From positions 9,612,001 to 9,676,000 of the forward strand of contig NC_088320.1 of NCBI RefSeq assembly GCF_910592395.1: a DNA stretch of 64,000 nucleotides. The letters are read 5' to 3'. Each line of letters begins with the position of its first letter. Position 1 is the first letter of the stretch. A program made the translations under genes and the position numbers. Positions 44,031-59,308 of the stretch are shown here, in pieces. Source of the DNA: Lineus longissimus. Lineage: Eukaryota; Nemertea; Pilidiophora; Heteronemertea; Lineidae. The notes beneath the pieces were generated by a model that had not been told where the DNA came from, did not search any database, and saw nothing but the letters and a program-made list of their open reading frames with translations.

Positions 44031-44432
44031 CTGGAGGTATACGCTCAAAGGTCATAAAACTTCGAAATGAATATTGCACTGTAGACAATGCTGAGGAGAG
44101 ATTGGGGATCACAGTGGACTCGTATGTGGATGGCACACGGCCAGCACCAACAGCAACACCGCCACAACTTTCTCGTCTGCCACCTCTCAAGGATCTAGGC
44201 CACCTGACCCCACTTCAAAAGCAACAATTATCGGAGAATTTAGTAAAATCACTTCCAGAAAGCCAACTCCTGAAGCTACTGAAAAGTCAGATCAATATCA
44301 ATACCTTTTCACGCCATTTTTTGAGTGACCTCATCCAGACATGCTTTAGAGCTGACAACATGGGGGACCATACAAGTGTGTTGGATGAACTTTTTTTCTA
44401 CCACTTCTCAAAGCAAGCAGACATTGGGGACC
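44031..44432 (+). CDS. SANT/Myb-like protein, last recognisable exon, runs into the satellite
   Basis: The acceptor GTTATTTCTTTCAG ends at 44030. In phase it reads AGGIRSKVIKLRNEYCTV, completing the SANT-like domain (recognition-helix position RSKVIKLR). A Pro-rich linker follows, then LTPLQKQQLSENLVKSLPES and a helical segment FSRHFLSDLIQTCF, ending FFYHFSKQADIGDL. From 44433 the sequence becomes GTCATC satellite with no splice donor seen, and the frame continues as Val-Ile repeats until about 45304. The true C-terminus is missing. Either the exon was interrupted by satellite growth, or the genuine donor lies upstream and was not recognised. A gene model extending into the repeat would be an artefact. 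Confidence 0.7.
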
Positions 44433-44970
44433 TCGTCATCGTCATCGTCATCAACATCGCCATCGCCATCGTCATCGTTATCGTCATGATCATCATTATC
44501 GTCATGATCATCATCATCAACATCGTCATCGTCATTGTCATCGTCATCGTCATCGTCATCGCCATCGCCATCGTCATCATCATCATCGTCATCATCATCA
44601 TCATCGTCATCGTCATCGTCATCGTCATTGTCATCGTCATCGTCATCGTCATCGTCATGATCATCATCATCTTCATCGTCATCGTCATCGTCATCGCCAT
44701 CGCCATCGTCATCATCATCGTCATCGTCATCGTTATCGTCATCGTCATCGCCATCGCCATCGCCATCGCCATCGCCATCGTCATCGTCATCGTCATCGTC
44801 ATAGTCATCGTCATCGCCATCGCCATCGCCATCGTCATCGTCATCGTCATCATCATCGTCATCGTCATCGTCATCGTTATCGTCATGATGATCATCATCA
44901 TCGTCATGATCATCGGCATCGTCATCGTCATCGTCATCGTTATCGTCATCGCCATCGCCATCGCCATCGC

Positions 44971-45035
<65 letters not shown>

Positions 45036-45347
45036 CCATCGCCATCGCCATCGCCATCGTCAACGTCATCGTCATCGTCATCGTCATCGTTATCGTCATG
45101 ATCATCATCATTGTCATGATCATCGTCATCGTCATCGTCATCGCCATCGTCATCGTCATCGTCATCGTCATTGTCATCGTCATGATCATCATCATCGACA
45201 TCGTCATCGTCATCGTCATCGTCATAGTCATCATCATCGTATCGTCATCGCCATCGCCATCGTCCTCATCATCGTCATCGTCATCGTCATCGTCATCATC
45301 ATGATCATCATCATCGTCATCGTCATCGTCATCGCCATCGCCATCGC

Positions 45348-45381
<34 letters not shown>

Positions 45382-45498
45382 AACATCGCCATCGTCATCG
45401 TCATCGTCATCATCATCATCATGATCATCATCATCTTCATCGTCATCGTCATCGCCATCGCCATCGCAATCGTCATCATCATCGTCATCGTCATCGTT

Positions 45499-45531
<33 letters not shown>

Positions 45532-45599
45532 AACATCGCCATCGCCATCGTCATCGTTATCGTCATGATCATCATCATCGTCATGATCATCATCATCGA

Positions 45600-45647
<48 letters not shown>

Positions 45648-45812
45648 GATCGCCATCGCCAGCGTCATCATCATCATCGTCATGATCATCACCATCGTCA
45701 TCGTCATCGTCATCGTCATTGTCATCGTCATCGTCATCGTCATCGTCATGATCATCATCATCTTCATCGTCATCGTCATCGCCATCGCCATCGCCATCGT
45801 CATCGCCATCGC

Positions 45813-45871
<59 letters not shown>

Positions 45872-45919
45872 CCATCGCCATCGCCATCGCCATCGTCATC
45901 GTCATCGTCATCGTCATCA

Positions 45920-45955
<36 letters not shown>

Positions 45956-45991
45956 CCATCGCCATTGCCATCGCCATCGTCATCGTCATCA

Positions 45992-46026
<35 letters not shown>

Positions 46027-46099
46027 ATTATCGTCATCGTCATCGTCATCGCCATCGCCATCGCCATCGCCATCGCCATCGCCATCGTCATCGTCATCA

Positions 46100-46134
<35 letters not shown>

Positions 46135-46137
46135 ATT

Positions 46138-46170
<33 letters not shown>

Positions 46171-46226
46171 ATTATCGTCATCGTCATCGTCATCGCCATC
46201 GCCATCGCCATCGCCATCGCCATCGC

Positions 46227-46291
<65 letters not shown>

Positions 46292-46347
46292 CCATCGCCA
46301 TCGCCATCGCCATCGCCATCGTCATCGTCATCGTCATCGTCATCGTT

Positions 46348-46386
<39 letters not shown>

Positions 46387-46454
46387 AACATCGCCATCGC
46401 CATCGTCATCGTTATCGTCATGATCATCATCATCGTCATGATCAGCATCATCGA

Positions 46455-46507
<53 letters not shown>

Positions 46508-46679
46508 CCATCGCCATCGTCATCATCATCATCGTCATGATCATCATCATCGTCATAGTCATCGTCATCGTCATTGTCATCGTCATCGTCATCGTCATTG
46601 TCATGATCATCATCATCTTCATCGTCATCGTCATCGCCATCGCCATCGCCATCGTCATCGCCATCGCCATCGTCATCGC

Positions 46680-46726
<47 letters not shown>

Positions 46727-46966
46727 CCATTGCCATTGCCATCGCCATCGCCATCGTCATCGTCATCGTATCGTCATCGCCATCGCCATCGTCATCATCA
46801 TCGTCATCCTCATCGTCATCGTCATCATCATGATCATCATCATCTTCATCGTCATCGTCATCGTCATCAACATCGCCATCGTCATCATCATCATCATCGT
46901 CATCGTTATCGTCATCGTCATCGTCATCGTCATGATCATCATCATCGTCATGATCATCATCATCGA

Positions 46967-47031
<65 letters not shown>

Positions 47032-47109
47032 CCATCGCCATCGTCATCATCATCGTCATCGTTGTCGTCATCTTCATCGTCATGATCATCATCATCGTCA
47101 TAATCATCA

Positions 47110-47146
<37 letters not shown>

Positions 47147-47157
47147 TATCGTCATGA

Positions 47158-47188
<31 letters not shown>

Positions 47189-47220
47189 TATCGTCATGAT
47201 CATCATCATCATCGTCATGA

Positions 47221-47251
<31 letters not shown>

Positions 47252-47419
47252 TATCGTCATCGCCATAGCCATCGCCATCGCCATCGTCATCGTCATCGTC
47301 ATTGTCATCGTTATCGTCATGATCATCATCATTGTCATGATCATCGTCATCGTCATCATCATCGCCATCGTCATCGTCATCGTCATCGTCATTGTCATCT
47401 TCATGATCATGATCATCGA

Positions 47420-47455
<36 letters not shown>

Positions 47456-47625
47456 AATCATCATCGTCATCGTCATCGTCAACGTTATCGTCATGATCAT
47501 CATCATCGTCATAATCATCATCATTGTCATCGTCATCGTCATCGTCATCGTTATCGTCATGATCATTGTCATCGTCATCGTAATCGTCATCGTTATCGTC
47601 ATGATGATCATCATCATCGTCATGA

Positions 47626-47656
<31 letters not shown>

Positions 47657-47757
47657 TATCGTCATCGTCATCGCCATCGCCATCGCCATCGTCAACGTCA
47701 TCGTCATCGTCATCGTCATCGTTATCGTCATGATCATCATCATTGTCATGATCATCA

Positions 47758-47833
<76 letters not shown>

Positions 47834-47856
47834 TGTCATCGTCATGATCATCATCA

Positions 47857-47860
47857 TCGA

Positions 47861-47893
<33 letters not shown>

Positions 47894-47905
47894 TGTCATC
47901 ATCAT
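47857..47905 (+). repeat. CGACGTCGTCG block, occurrence 1
   Basis: CGACGTCG followed by further GTC triplets, then TTGTCGTCATTGTCATCATC. The same block recurs near 53048, 54667, 57631, 61715 and 63281, each after a CATCGA-type junction. It marks homologous points of the higher-order repeats. Confidence 0.8.
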
Positions 47906-47986
47906 CGTCATCGTCATCGCCATCGCCATCGCCATCGCCATCGCCATCGCCATCGCCATTGCCATCGCCATCGCCATCGCCATCGC

Positions 47987-48027
<41 letters not shown>

Positions 48028-48248
48028 CCATCGCCATCGCCATCGCCATCGTCAACGTCATCGTCATCGTCATCGTCATCGTTATCGTCATGATCATCAT
48101 CATTATCATGATCATCATCATCTTCATCGTCATCGTCATCGTCATCGTCATTGTCATCGTCATGATCATCATCATCGACATCGTCATCGTCATCGTCATC
48201 GTCATAGTCATCGTCATCGTATCGTCATCGCCATCGCCATCGTCCTCA

Positions 48249-48290
<42 letters not shown>

Positions 48291-48291
48291 C

Positions 48292-48326
<35 letters not shown>

Positions 48327-48633
48327 CCATCGTCATCGTCATCGTCATCGTCATTGTCATCGTCATGATCATCATCATCGACATCGTCATCGTCATCGTC
48401 ATCGTCATAATCATCATCATCGTCATCGCCATCGTCATCGTCATCGTCATCGTCATTGTCATCGTCATGATCATCATCATCGACATCGTCATCGTCATCG
48501 TCATCGTCATAGTCATCGTCATCGTATCGTCATCGCCATCGCCATCGTCCTCATCATCGTCATCGTCATCGTCATCGTCATCATCATGATCATCATCATC
48601 GTCATCGTCATCGTCATCGCCATCGCCATCGCT

Positions 48634-48672
<39 letters not shown>

Positions 48673-48789
48673 AACATCGCCATCGTCATCGTCATCGTCA
48701 TCGTCATCATCATGATCATGATCATCTTCATTGTCATCGTCATCGCCATCGCCATCGCAATCGTCATCATCATCGTCATCGTCATCGTT

Positions 48790-48828
<39 letters not shown>

Positions 48829-48896
48829 AACATCGCCATCGCCATCGTCATCGTTATCGTCATGATCATCATCATCGTCATGATCAGCATCATCGA

Positions 48897-48932
<36 letters not shown>

Positions 48933-49103
48933 GATCGCCATCGCCATCGTCATCATCATCATCGTCATGATCATCATCATCGTCATTGTCATCGTCATCG
49001 TCATTGTCATCGTCATCGTCATCGTCATCGTCATGATCATCATCATCTTCATCGTCATCGTCATCGCCATCGCCATCGCCATCGCCATCGTCATCGCCAT
49101 CGC

Positions 49104-49168
<65 letters not shown>

Positions 49169-49193
49169 CCATCGCCATCGCCATCGCCATCGC

Positions 49194-49234
<41 letters not shown>

Positions 49235-49349
49235 CCATCGCCATCGCCATCGCCATCGCCATCGCCATCGTCATCGTCATCATCATCGTCATCGTCATCG
49301 TCATCATTATCGTCATCGTCATCGTCATCGCCATCGATATCGCCATCGC

Positions 49350-49402
<53 letters not shown>

Positions 49403-49504
49403 CCATCGCCATCGCCATCGCCATCGTCATCGTCATCGTCATCATCATCGTCATCGTCATCGTCAACGTTATCGTCATGATCATCATCATCGTCATAATC
49501 ATCA

Positions 49505-49551
<47 letters not shown>

Positions 49552-49564
49552 AATATCGTCATGA

Positions 49565-49595
<31 letters not shown>

Positions 49596-49718
49596 TATCG
49601 AAATGATGATCATCATCATTGTCATGATCATCGTCATCGTCATCGTCATCGCTATCGTCATCGCTATCGTCATCGTCATCGTCATCGTCATTGTCATCGT
49701 CATGATCATGATCATCGA

Positions 49719-49752
<34 letters not shown>

Positions 49753-49760
49753 AACATCGC

Positions 49761-49806
<46 letters not shown>

Positions 49807-50045
49807 ATCATCGTCATCGTCATCGTCAACGTTATCGTCATGATCATCATCTTCGTCATAATCATCATCATCGTCATCGTCGTCGTCATCGTCATCGTTA
49901 TCGTCATGATCATCGTCATCGTCATCGTAATCGTTATCGTCATGATGATCATCATCATCGTCATGATCATCGTCATCGTCATCGTCATCGTTATCGTCAT
50001 CGTCATCGCCATCGCCATCGCCATCGCCATCGCCATCGCCATCGC

Positions 50046-50086
<41 letters not shown>

Positions 50087-50120
50087 CCATCGCCATCGCC
50101 ATCGCCATCGCCATCGTCAA

Positions 50121-50156
<36 letters not shown>

Positions 50157-50244
50157 TATCATGATCATCATCATCTTCATCGTCATCGTCATCGTCATCG
50201 TCATCAACATCGCCATCGTCATCGTCAACGTCATCGTCATCGTT

Positions 50245-50280
<36 letters not shown>

Positions 50281-50367
50281 TTGATCATCATCATTTTCAT
50301 CGCCATCGCCATCGCCATCGCCATCGCCATCGCCATCGCCATCGCCATCGCCATCGCCATCGCCATG

Positions 50368-50420
<53 letters not shown>

Positions 50421-50573
50421 TGTCATCGTTATCGTCATGATCATCATCATTGTCATGATCATCGTCATCGTCATCATCATCGCCATCGTCATCGTCATCG
50501 TCATCGTCATTGTCATCGTCATGATCATGATCATCGACATCGTCATCGTCATCGTCATCGTCATCAACATCGC

Positions 50574-50609
<36 letters not shown>

Positions 50610-50882
50610 AATCTTCATCGTCATCGTCATCGTCAACGTTATCGTCATGATCATCATCATCGTCATAATCATCATCATTGTCATCGTCATGATCATCGTC
50701 ATCGTCATCGTAATCGTCATCGTTATCGTCATGATGATCATCATCATCGTCATGATCATCATCATCGTCATCGTCATCGTCATCGTCATTGTCATCGTCA
50801 TCGTCATCGTCATCGCCATGATCATCATCATCTTCATCGTCATCGTCATCGCCATCGCCATCGCCATCGTCATCGCCATCGC

Positions 50883-50946
<64 letters not shown>

Positions 50947-51109
50947 ACCATCGCCATCGCCATCGCCATCGCCATCGCCATCGTCATCGTCATCGCCATT
51001 GCCATCGCCATCGCCATCGCCATCGTCATCGTCATCGTCATCGTCATCATCATCGTCATCGTCATCGTCAACGTTATCGTCATCATCATCATCATCGTCA
51101 TAATCATCA

Positions 51110-51156
<47 letters not shown>

Positions 51157-51169
51157 AATATCGTCATGA

Positions 51170-51200
<31 letters not shown>

Positions 51201-51232
51201 TATCGAAATGATGATGATCATCATCGTCATGA

Positions 51233-51263
<31 letters not shown>

Positions 51264-51455
51264 TATCGTCATCGCCATCGCCATCGCCATCGCCATCGCC
51301 ATCGCCATCGCCATCGTCAACGTCATCGTCATCGTCACCGTCATCGTTATCGTCATGATCATCATCATTGTCATGATCATCGTCATCGTCATCGTCATTG
51401 CCATCGTCATCGTCATCGTCATCGTCATTGTCATCGTCATGATCATGATCATCGA

Positions 51456-51489
<34 letters not shown>

Positions 51490-51497
51490 AACATCGC

Positions 51498-51537
<40 letters not shown>

Positions 51538-51598
51538 ATCATCGTCATCGTCATCGTCAACGTTATCGTCATGATCATCATCTTCGTCATAATCATCA

Positions 51599-51638
<40 letters not shown>

Positions 51639-52016
51639 GATCATCGTCATCGTCATCGTCATCGTTATCGTCATGATGATCATCATCATCGTCATGATCA
51701 TCGTCATCGTCATCGTCATCGTTATCGCCATCGCCATCGCCATCGCCATCGCCATCGCCATCGCCATTGCCATCGCCATCGCCATCGCCATCGCCATCGC
51801 CATCGCCATCGCCATCGCCATGATCATCGTCATCGCCATCGCCATCGTCAACGTCATCGTCATCGTCATCGTCATCGTTATCGTCATGATCATCATCATT
51901 GTCATGATCGTCATCATCGTCATCGTCATCGTCTTCGTCATCGTCTTCGTCATCGTCATCGCCATCGTCATCGTCATCGTCATCGTCATTGTCATCGTCA
52001 TGATCATCATCATCGA

Positions 52017-52058
<42 letters not shown>

Positions 52059-52086
52059 ATCGTCATCGCCATCGCCATCGTCATCA

Positions 52087-52121
<35 letters not shown>

Positions 52122-52124
52122 ATC

Positions 52125-52208
52125 ATGATCATCATCATCTTCATCGTCATCGTCATTGTCATCGTCATCAACATCGCCATCGTCATCGTCAACGTCATCG
52201 TCATCGTT

Positions 52209-52246
<38 letters not shown>

Positions 52247-52355
52247 GATCATCATCATCTTCATCGCCATCGCCATCGCCATCGCCATCGCCATCGCCAT
52301 TGCCATCGCCATTGCCATCGCCATCGCCATCGCCATCGCCATCGCCATCGCCATG

Positions 52356-52402
<47 letters not shown>

Positions 52403-52519
52403 TGTCATCGTTATCGTCATGATCATCATCATTGTCATGATCATCGTCATCGTCATCATCATCGCCATCGTCATCGTCATCGTCATCGTCATTGTCATCG
52501 TCATGATCATGATCATCGA

Positions 52520-52553
<34 letters not shown>

Positions 52554-52561
52554 AACATCGC

Positions 52562-52597
<36 letters not shown>

Positions 52598-52828
52598 AAT
52601 CATCATCGTCATCGTCATCGTCAACGTTATCGTCATGATCATCATCATCGTCATAATCATCATCATTGTCATCGTCATCGTCATCGTCATCGTTATCGTC
52701 ATGATCATCGTCATCGTCATCGTAATCGTCATCGTTATCGTCATGATGATCATCATCATCGTCATGATCATCGTCATCGTCATCGTCATCGTCATAGTTA
52801 TCGTCATCGTCATCGCCATCGCCATCGC

Positions 52829-52869
<41 letters not shown>

Positions 52870-53047
52870 CCATTGCCATCGCCATCGCCATCGTCAACGT
52901 CATCGTCATCGTCATCGCCATCGTTATCGTCATGATCATCATCATTGTCATGATCATCATCATCGACATCGTCATCGTCATCGTCATCGTCATCGCCATC
53001 GTCATCGTCATCGTCATCGTCATTGTCATCGTCATGATCATCATCAT
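52125..53047 (+). repeat. Higher-order satellite segment, copy 1 (about 0.92 kb)
   Basis: Shares the same ordered series of variant hexamers with the segments starting at 53798, 56701 and 57999: ATGATCATCATCATCTTC start, a long GCCATC run, GCCATGGTC, GTCAACGTTATCGTCATGA, and GATGATCATCATCATCGTC. It ends at the CGACGTCG block. Confidence 0.8.
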
Positions 53048-53050
53048 CGA

Positions 53051-53083
<33 letters not shown>

Positions 53084-53174
53084 TGTCATCATCATCGTCA
53101 TCGTCATCGCCATCGCCATCGCCATTGCCATCGCCATCGCCATCGCCATCGCCATCGCCATCGTCATGGTCATG

Positions 53175-53241
<67 letters not shown>

Positions 53242-53308
53242 CATTAGCCATCGCCATCGCCAACGCTATCGTCATCGTCATCGTCATCGTCATCATCATC
53301 ATCATCGA

Positions 53309-53344
<36 letters not shown>

Positions 53345-53611
53345 TATCATCATCATCATCGTCATGATCATCGTCATCGTCATCGTCATCGTTATCGTCA
53401 TGATGATCATCATCATCGTCATGATCATCGTCATCGTCATCGTCATCGTTATCGTCATCGTCATCGCCATCGCCATCGCCATCGCCATCGCCATCGCCAT
53501 CGTCATCGTCATCGCAATCGCCATCGCCATCGTCATCATCATTGTCATCGTCATCGTCATCGTCATCGCCATCGCCATCGCCATCGCCATCGCCATCGTC
53601 ATCGTCATCGC

Positions 53612-53650
<39 letters not shown>

Positions 53651-53759
53651 GATCATCATCATCTTCATCGTCATCGTCATCGCCATCGCCATCGTTATCG
53701 TCATCATCATCGTCATCGTCATCGTCATCGTATCGTCATAGCCATCGCCATCGTCATCA

Positions 53760-53794
<35 letters not shown>

Positions 53795-53797
53795 ATC

Positions 53798-53881
53798 ATG
53801 ATCATCATCATCTTCATCGTCATCGTCATCGTCATCGTCATCAACATCGCCATCGTCATCGTCAACGTCATCGTCATCGTT

Positions 53882-53919
<38 letters not shown>

Positions 53920-54046
53920 GATCATCATCATCTTCATCGCCATCGCCATCGCCATCGCCATCGCCATCGCCATCGCCATCGCCATCGCCATCGCCATTGC
54001 CATCGCCATCGCCATCGCCATCGCCATCGCCATCGCCATCGCCATG

Positions 54047-54087
<41 letters not shown>

Positions 54088-54174
54088 TGTCATCGTTATC
54101 GTCATGATCATCATCATTGTCATGATCATCGTCATCGTCATCATCATCGCCATCGTCATCGTCATCAACATCGC

Positions 54175-54210
<36 letters not shown>

Positions 54211-54441
54211 AATCATCATCGTCATCGTCATCGTCAACGTTATCGTCATGATCATCATCATCGTCATAATCATCATCATTGTCATCGTCATCGTCATCGT
54301 CATCGTTATCGTCATGATCATCGTCATCGTCATCGTAATCGTCATCGTTATCGTCATGATGATCATCATCATCGTCATGATCATCGTCATCGTCATCGTC
54401 ATCGTCATAGTTATCGTCATCGTCATCGCCATCGCCATCGC

Positions 54442-54488
<47 letters not shown>

Positions 54489-54578
54489 CCATTGCCATCG
54501 CCATCGCCATCGTCAACGTCATCGTCATCGTCATCGCCATCGTTATCGCCATGATCATCATCATTGTCATGATCATCA

Positions 54579-54614
<36 letters not shown>

Positions 54615-54666
54615 CCATCGTCATCGTCATCGTCATCGTCATTGTCATCGTCATGATCATCATCAT
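53798..54666 (+). repeat. Higher-order satellite segment, copy 2 (about 0.87 kb)
   Basis: As copy 1 but lacking one internal block (the CATGATCATGATCATCGACA part) and with a longer GCCATC run. Confidence 0.8.
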
Positions 54667-54669
54667 CGA

Positions 54670-54702
<33 letters not shown>

Positions 54703-54817
54703 TGTCATCATCATCGTCATCGTCATCGCCATCGCCATCGCCATCGCCATCGCCATCGCCATCGCCATCGCCATCGCCATCGCCATCGCCATCGCCATCG
54801 CCATCGTCATGGTCATG

Positions 54818-54878
<61 letters not shown>

Positions 54879-55338
54879 CATTAGCCATCGCCATCGCCAA
54901 CGCTATCGTCATCGTCATCGTCATCGTCATTATCATCATCATCGACATCGTCATCGTCATCGTCATCGTCATCATCATCGTTATCATCATCATCATCGTC
55001 ATGATCATCGTCATCGTCATCGTCATCGTTATCGTCATGATGATCATCATCATCGTCATGATCATCGTCATCGTCATCGTCATCGTTATCGTCATCGTCA
55101 TCGCCATCGCCATCGCCATCGTCAACGTCATCGTCATCGTCATCGTCATCGTTATCGTCATGATCATCATCATTGTCATGATCATCATCATCGTCATCAT
55201 CATCGTCATCGTTATCGTCATCGTCATTGTCATCGTCATGATCATCATCATCGTCATCGTCATCGCCATCGTCATCGTCATCGTCATTGTCATCGTCATG
55301 ATCATCATCATCGACATCGTCATCGTCATTGTCATCGA

Positions 55339-55373
<35 letters not shown>

Positions 55374-55445
55374 CCATCGCCATTGTCATCATCTTCGTCA
55401 TCATCATCGTCATCGTTATCGTCATGATGATCATCATCGTCATGA

Positions 55446-55503
<58 letters not shown>

Positions 55504-55614
55504 GATCATCGTCATCTTCATCGTCATCGTCATCGCCATCGCCATCGCCATCGTCATCATCATTGTCATCGTCATCGTCATCGTCATCGCCATCGCCATC
55601 GCCATCGCCATCGC

Positions 55615-55650
<36 letters not shown>

Positions 55651-55685
55651 TATCGTCATGATCATCATCATCGTCATGATCATCA

Positions 55686-55731
<46 letters not shown>

Positions 55732-56095
55732 GATCATCATCATCTTCATCGTCATCGTCATCGCCATCGCCATCGTTATCGTCATCATCATCGTCATCGT
55801 CATCGTCATCATTATCGTCATTGTCATCGTCATCGTCATCGCCATCGCCATCGCCATCGTCATCGTCATTGTCATCGTCATCGTTATCGTCATGATCATC
55901 ATCATCGTCATGATCATCATCATCGTCATCAGCATCGTCATCATCATCGTCATCGTCATCGTTATCGTCATGATCATCATCATCGTCATGATCATCGTCA
56001 TCGTCATCGTCATCTTCATCGTCATCGTCATCGTCATCGTCATCGCCATCGTCATCGCCATCGCCATCGTCATTGTCATCGTCATCGTCATCGTT

Positions 56096-56142
<47 letters not shown>

Positions 56143-56214
56143 TATCGTCATCGTCATCGTCATCGTCATTGTCATCGTCATGATCATCATCATCGTCATG
56201 ATCATCATCATCGA

Positions 56215-56249
<35 letters not shown>

Positions 56250-56300
56250 CCATCGTCATCGCCATCGCCATCGCCATCGTCATCATCATCGTCATCGTTG

Positions 56301-56339
<39 letters not shown>

Positions 56340-56352
56340 CCATCGCCATCGC

Positions 56353-56399
<47 letters not shown>

Positions 56400-56592
56400 C
56401 CATCGTCATCGCCATCGCCATCGCCATCGCCATCGTCAACGTCATCGTCATCGTCATCGTCATCGTTATCGTCATGATCATCATCATTGTCATGATCGTC
56501 ATCATCGTCATCGTCATCGTCTTCGTCATCGTCATCGCCATCGTCATCGTCATCGTCATCGTCATTGTCATCGTCATGATCATCATCATCGA

Positions 56593-56634
<42 letters not shown>

Positions 56635-56662
56635 ATCGTCATCGCCATCGCCATCGTCATCA

Positions 56663-56697
<35 letters not shown>

Positions 56698-56700
56698 ATC

Positions 56701-56937
56701 ATGATCATCATCATCTTCATCGTCATCGTCATCGTCATCGTCATCAACATCGCCATCGTCATCATCAACGTCATCGTCATCGTTATCGTCATTGTCATCG
56801 TCATCGTCATCGTCATCGTCATGATCATCATCATCTTCATCGCCTTCGCCATCGCCATCGCCATCGCCATTGCCATCGCCATCGCCATCGCCATCGCCAT
56901 CGCCATCGCCATCGCCATCGCCATCGCCATCGCCATG

Positions 56938-56978
<41 letters not shown>

Positions 56979-57095
56979 TGTCATCGTTATCGTCATGATC
57001 ATCATCATTGTCATGATCATCGTCATCGTCATCATCATCGCCATCGTCATCGTCATCGTCATCGTCATTGTCATCGTCATGATCATGATCATCGA

Positions 57096-57129
<34 letters not shown>

Positions 57130-57137
57130 AACATCGC

Positions 57138-57173
<36 letters not shown>

Positions 57174-57410
57174 AATCATCATCGTCATCGTCATCGTCAA
57201 CGTTATCGTCATGATCATCATCATCGTCATAATCATCATCATTGTCATCGTCATCGTCATCGTCATCGTTATCGTCATGATCATCGTCATCGTCATCGTA
57301 ATCGTCATCGTTATCGTCATGATGATCATCATCATCGTCATGATCATCGTCATCGTCATCGTCATCGTCATAGTTATCGTCATCGTCATCGCCATCGCCA
57401 TCGCCATCGC

Positions 57411-57457
<47 letters not shown>

Positions 57458-57630
57458 CCATTGCCATCGACATCGCCATCGTCAACGTCATCGTCATCGT
57501 CATCGCCATCGTTATCGTCATGATCATCATCATTGTCATGATCATCATCATCGTCATCGTCATCGTCATCGTCATCGCCAACGTCATCGTCATCGTCATC
57601 GTCATTGTCATCGTCATGATCATCATCATC
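56701..57630 (+). repeat. Higher-order satellite segment, copy 3 (about 0.93 kb)
   Basis: Most similar to copy 4. Both have ATCATCAACGTC in place of GTCATCGTCAACGTC, and GCCATCGACATCGCC near the end. Confidence 0.85.
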
Positions 57631-57632
57631 GA

Positions 57633-57665
<33 letters not shown>

Positions 57666-57890
57666 TGTCATCATCATCGTCATCGCCATCGCCATCGCCA
57701 TCGCCATCGCCATCGCCATCGCCATCGCCATCGCCATCGCCATCGCCATCGCCATCGCCATCGCCATCGCCATCGCCATCGTCATCGTCATCGTCGTCGT
57801 CATCGTCATCGTCGTCGTCATCGCATTAGCCATCGCCATCGCCAACGCTATCGTCATCGTCATCGTCATCGTCATCATCATCATCATCGA

Positions 57891-57932
<42 letters not shown>

Positions 57933-57960
57933 ATCGTCATCCCCATCGCCATCGTCATCA

Positions 57961-57995
<35 letters not shown>

Positions 57996-57998
57996 ATC

Positions 57999-58241
57999 AT
58001 GATCATCATCATCTTCATCGTCATCGTCATCGTCATCGTCATCAACATCGCCATCGTCATCATCAACGTCATCGTCATCGTTATCGTCATTGTCATCGTC
58101 ATCGTCATCGTCATCGTCATGATCATCATCATCTTCATCGCCATCGCCATCGCCATCGCCATCGCCATTGCCATCGCCATCGCCATCGCAATCGCCATCG
58201 CCATCGCCATCGCCATCGCCATCGCCATCGCCATCGCCATG

Positions 58242-58282
<41 letters not shown>

Positions 58283-58399
58283 TGTCATCGTTATCGTCAT
58301 GATCATCATCATTGTCATGATCATCGTCATCGTCATCATCATCGCCATCGTCATCGTCATCGTCATCGTCATTGTCATCGTCATGATCATGATCATCGA

Positions 58400-58433
<34 letters not shown>

Positions 58434-58441
58434 AACATCGC

Positions 58442-58477
<36 letters not shown>

Positions 58478-58714
58478 AATCATCATTGTCATCGTCATCG
58501 TCAACGTTATCGTCATGATCATCATCATCGTCATAATCATCATCATTGTCATCGTCATCGTCATCGTCATCGTTATCGTCATGATCATCGTCATCGTCAT
58601 CGTAATCGTCATCGTTATCGTCATGATGATCATCATCATCGTCATGATCATCGTCATCGTCATCGTCATCGTCATAGTTATCGTCATCGTCATCGCCATC
58701 GCCATCGCCATCGC

Positions 58715-58761
<47 letters not shown>

Positions 58762-58932
58762 CCATTGCCATCGACATCGCCATCGTCAACGTCATCGTCA
58801 TCGTCATCGCCATCGTTATCGTCATGATCATCATCATTGTCATGATCATCATCATCGTCATCGTCATCGTCATCGTCATCGCCAACGTCATCGTCATCGT
58901 CATCGTCATTGTCATCGTCATGATCATCATCA
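57999..58932 (+). repeat. Higher-order satellite segment, copy 4 (about 0.93 kb)
   Basis: Nearly identical to copy 3 apart from GCCATC run length. The CGACGTCG block that follows the other copies is deleted here. Confidence 0.85.
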
Positions 58933-58952
58933 TCGCCATCGCCATCGTCATG

Positions 58953-59001
<49 letters not shown>

Positions 59002-59068
59002 CATTAGCCATCGCCATCGCCAACGCTATCGTCATCGTCATCGTCATCGTCATCATCATCATCATCGA

Positions 59069-59116
<48 letters not shown>

Positions 59117-59275
59117 TATCATCATCATCATCGTCATGATCATCGTCATTGTCATCGTCATCGTTATCGTCATGATGATCATCATCATCGTCATGATCAT
59201 CGTCATCGTCATCGTCATCGTTATCGTCATCGTCATCGCCATCGCCATCGCCATCGCCATCGCCATCGCCATCGC

Positions 59276-59308
<33 letters not shown>

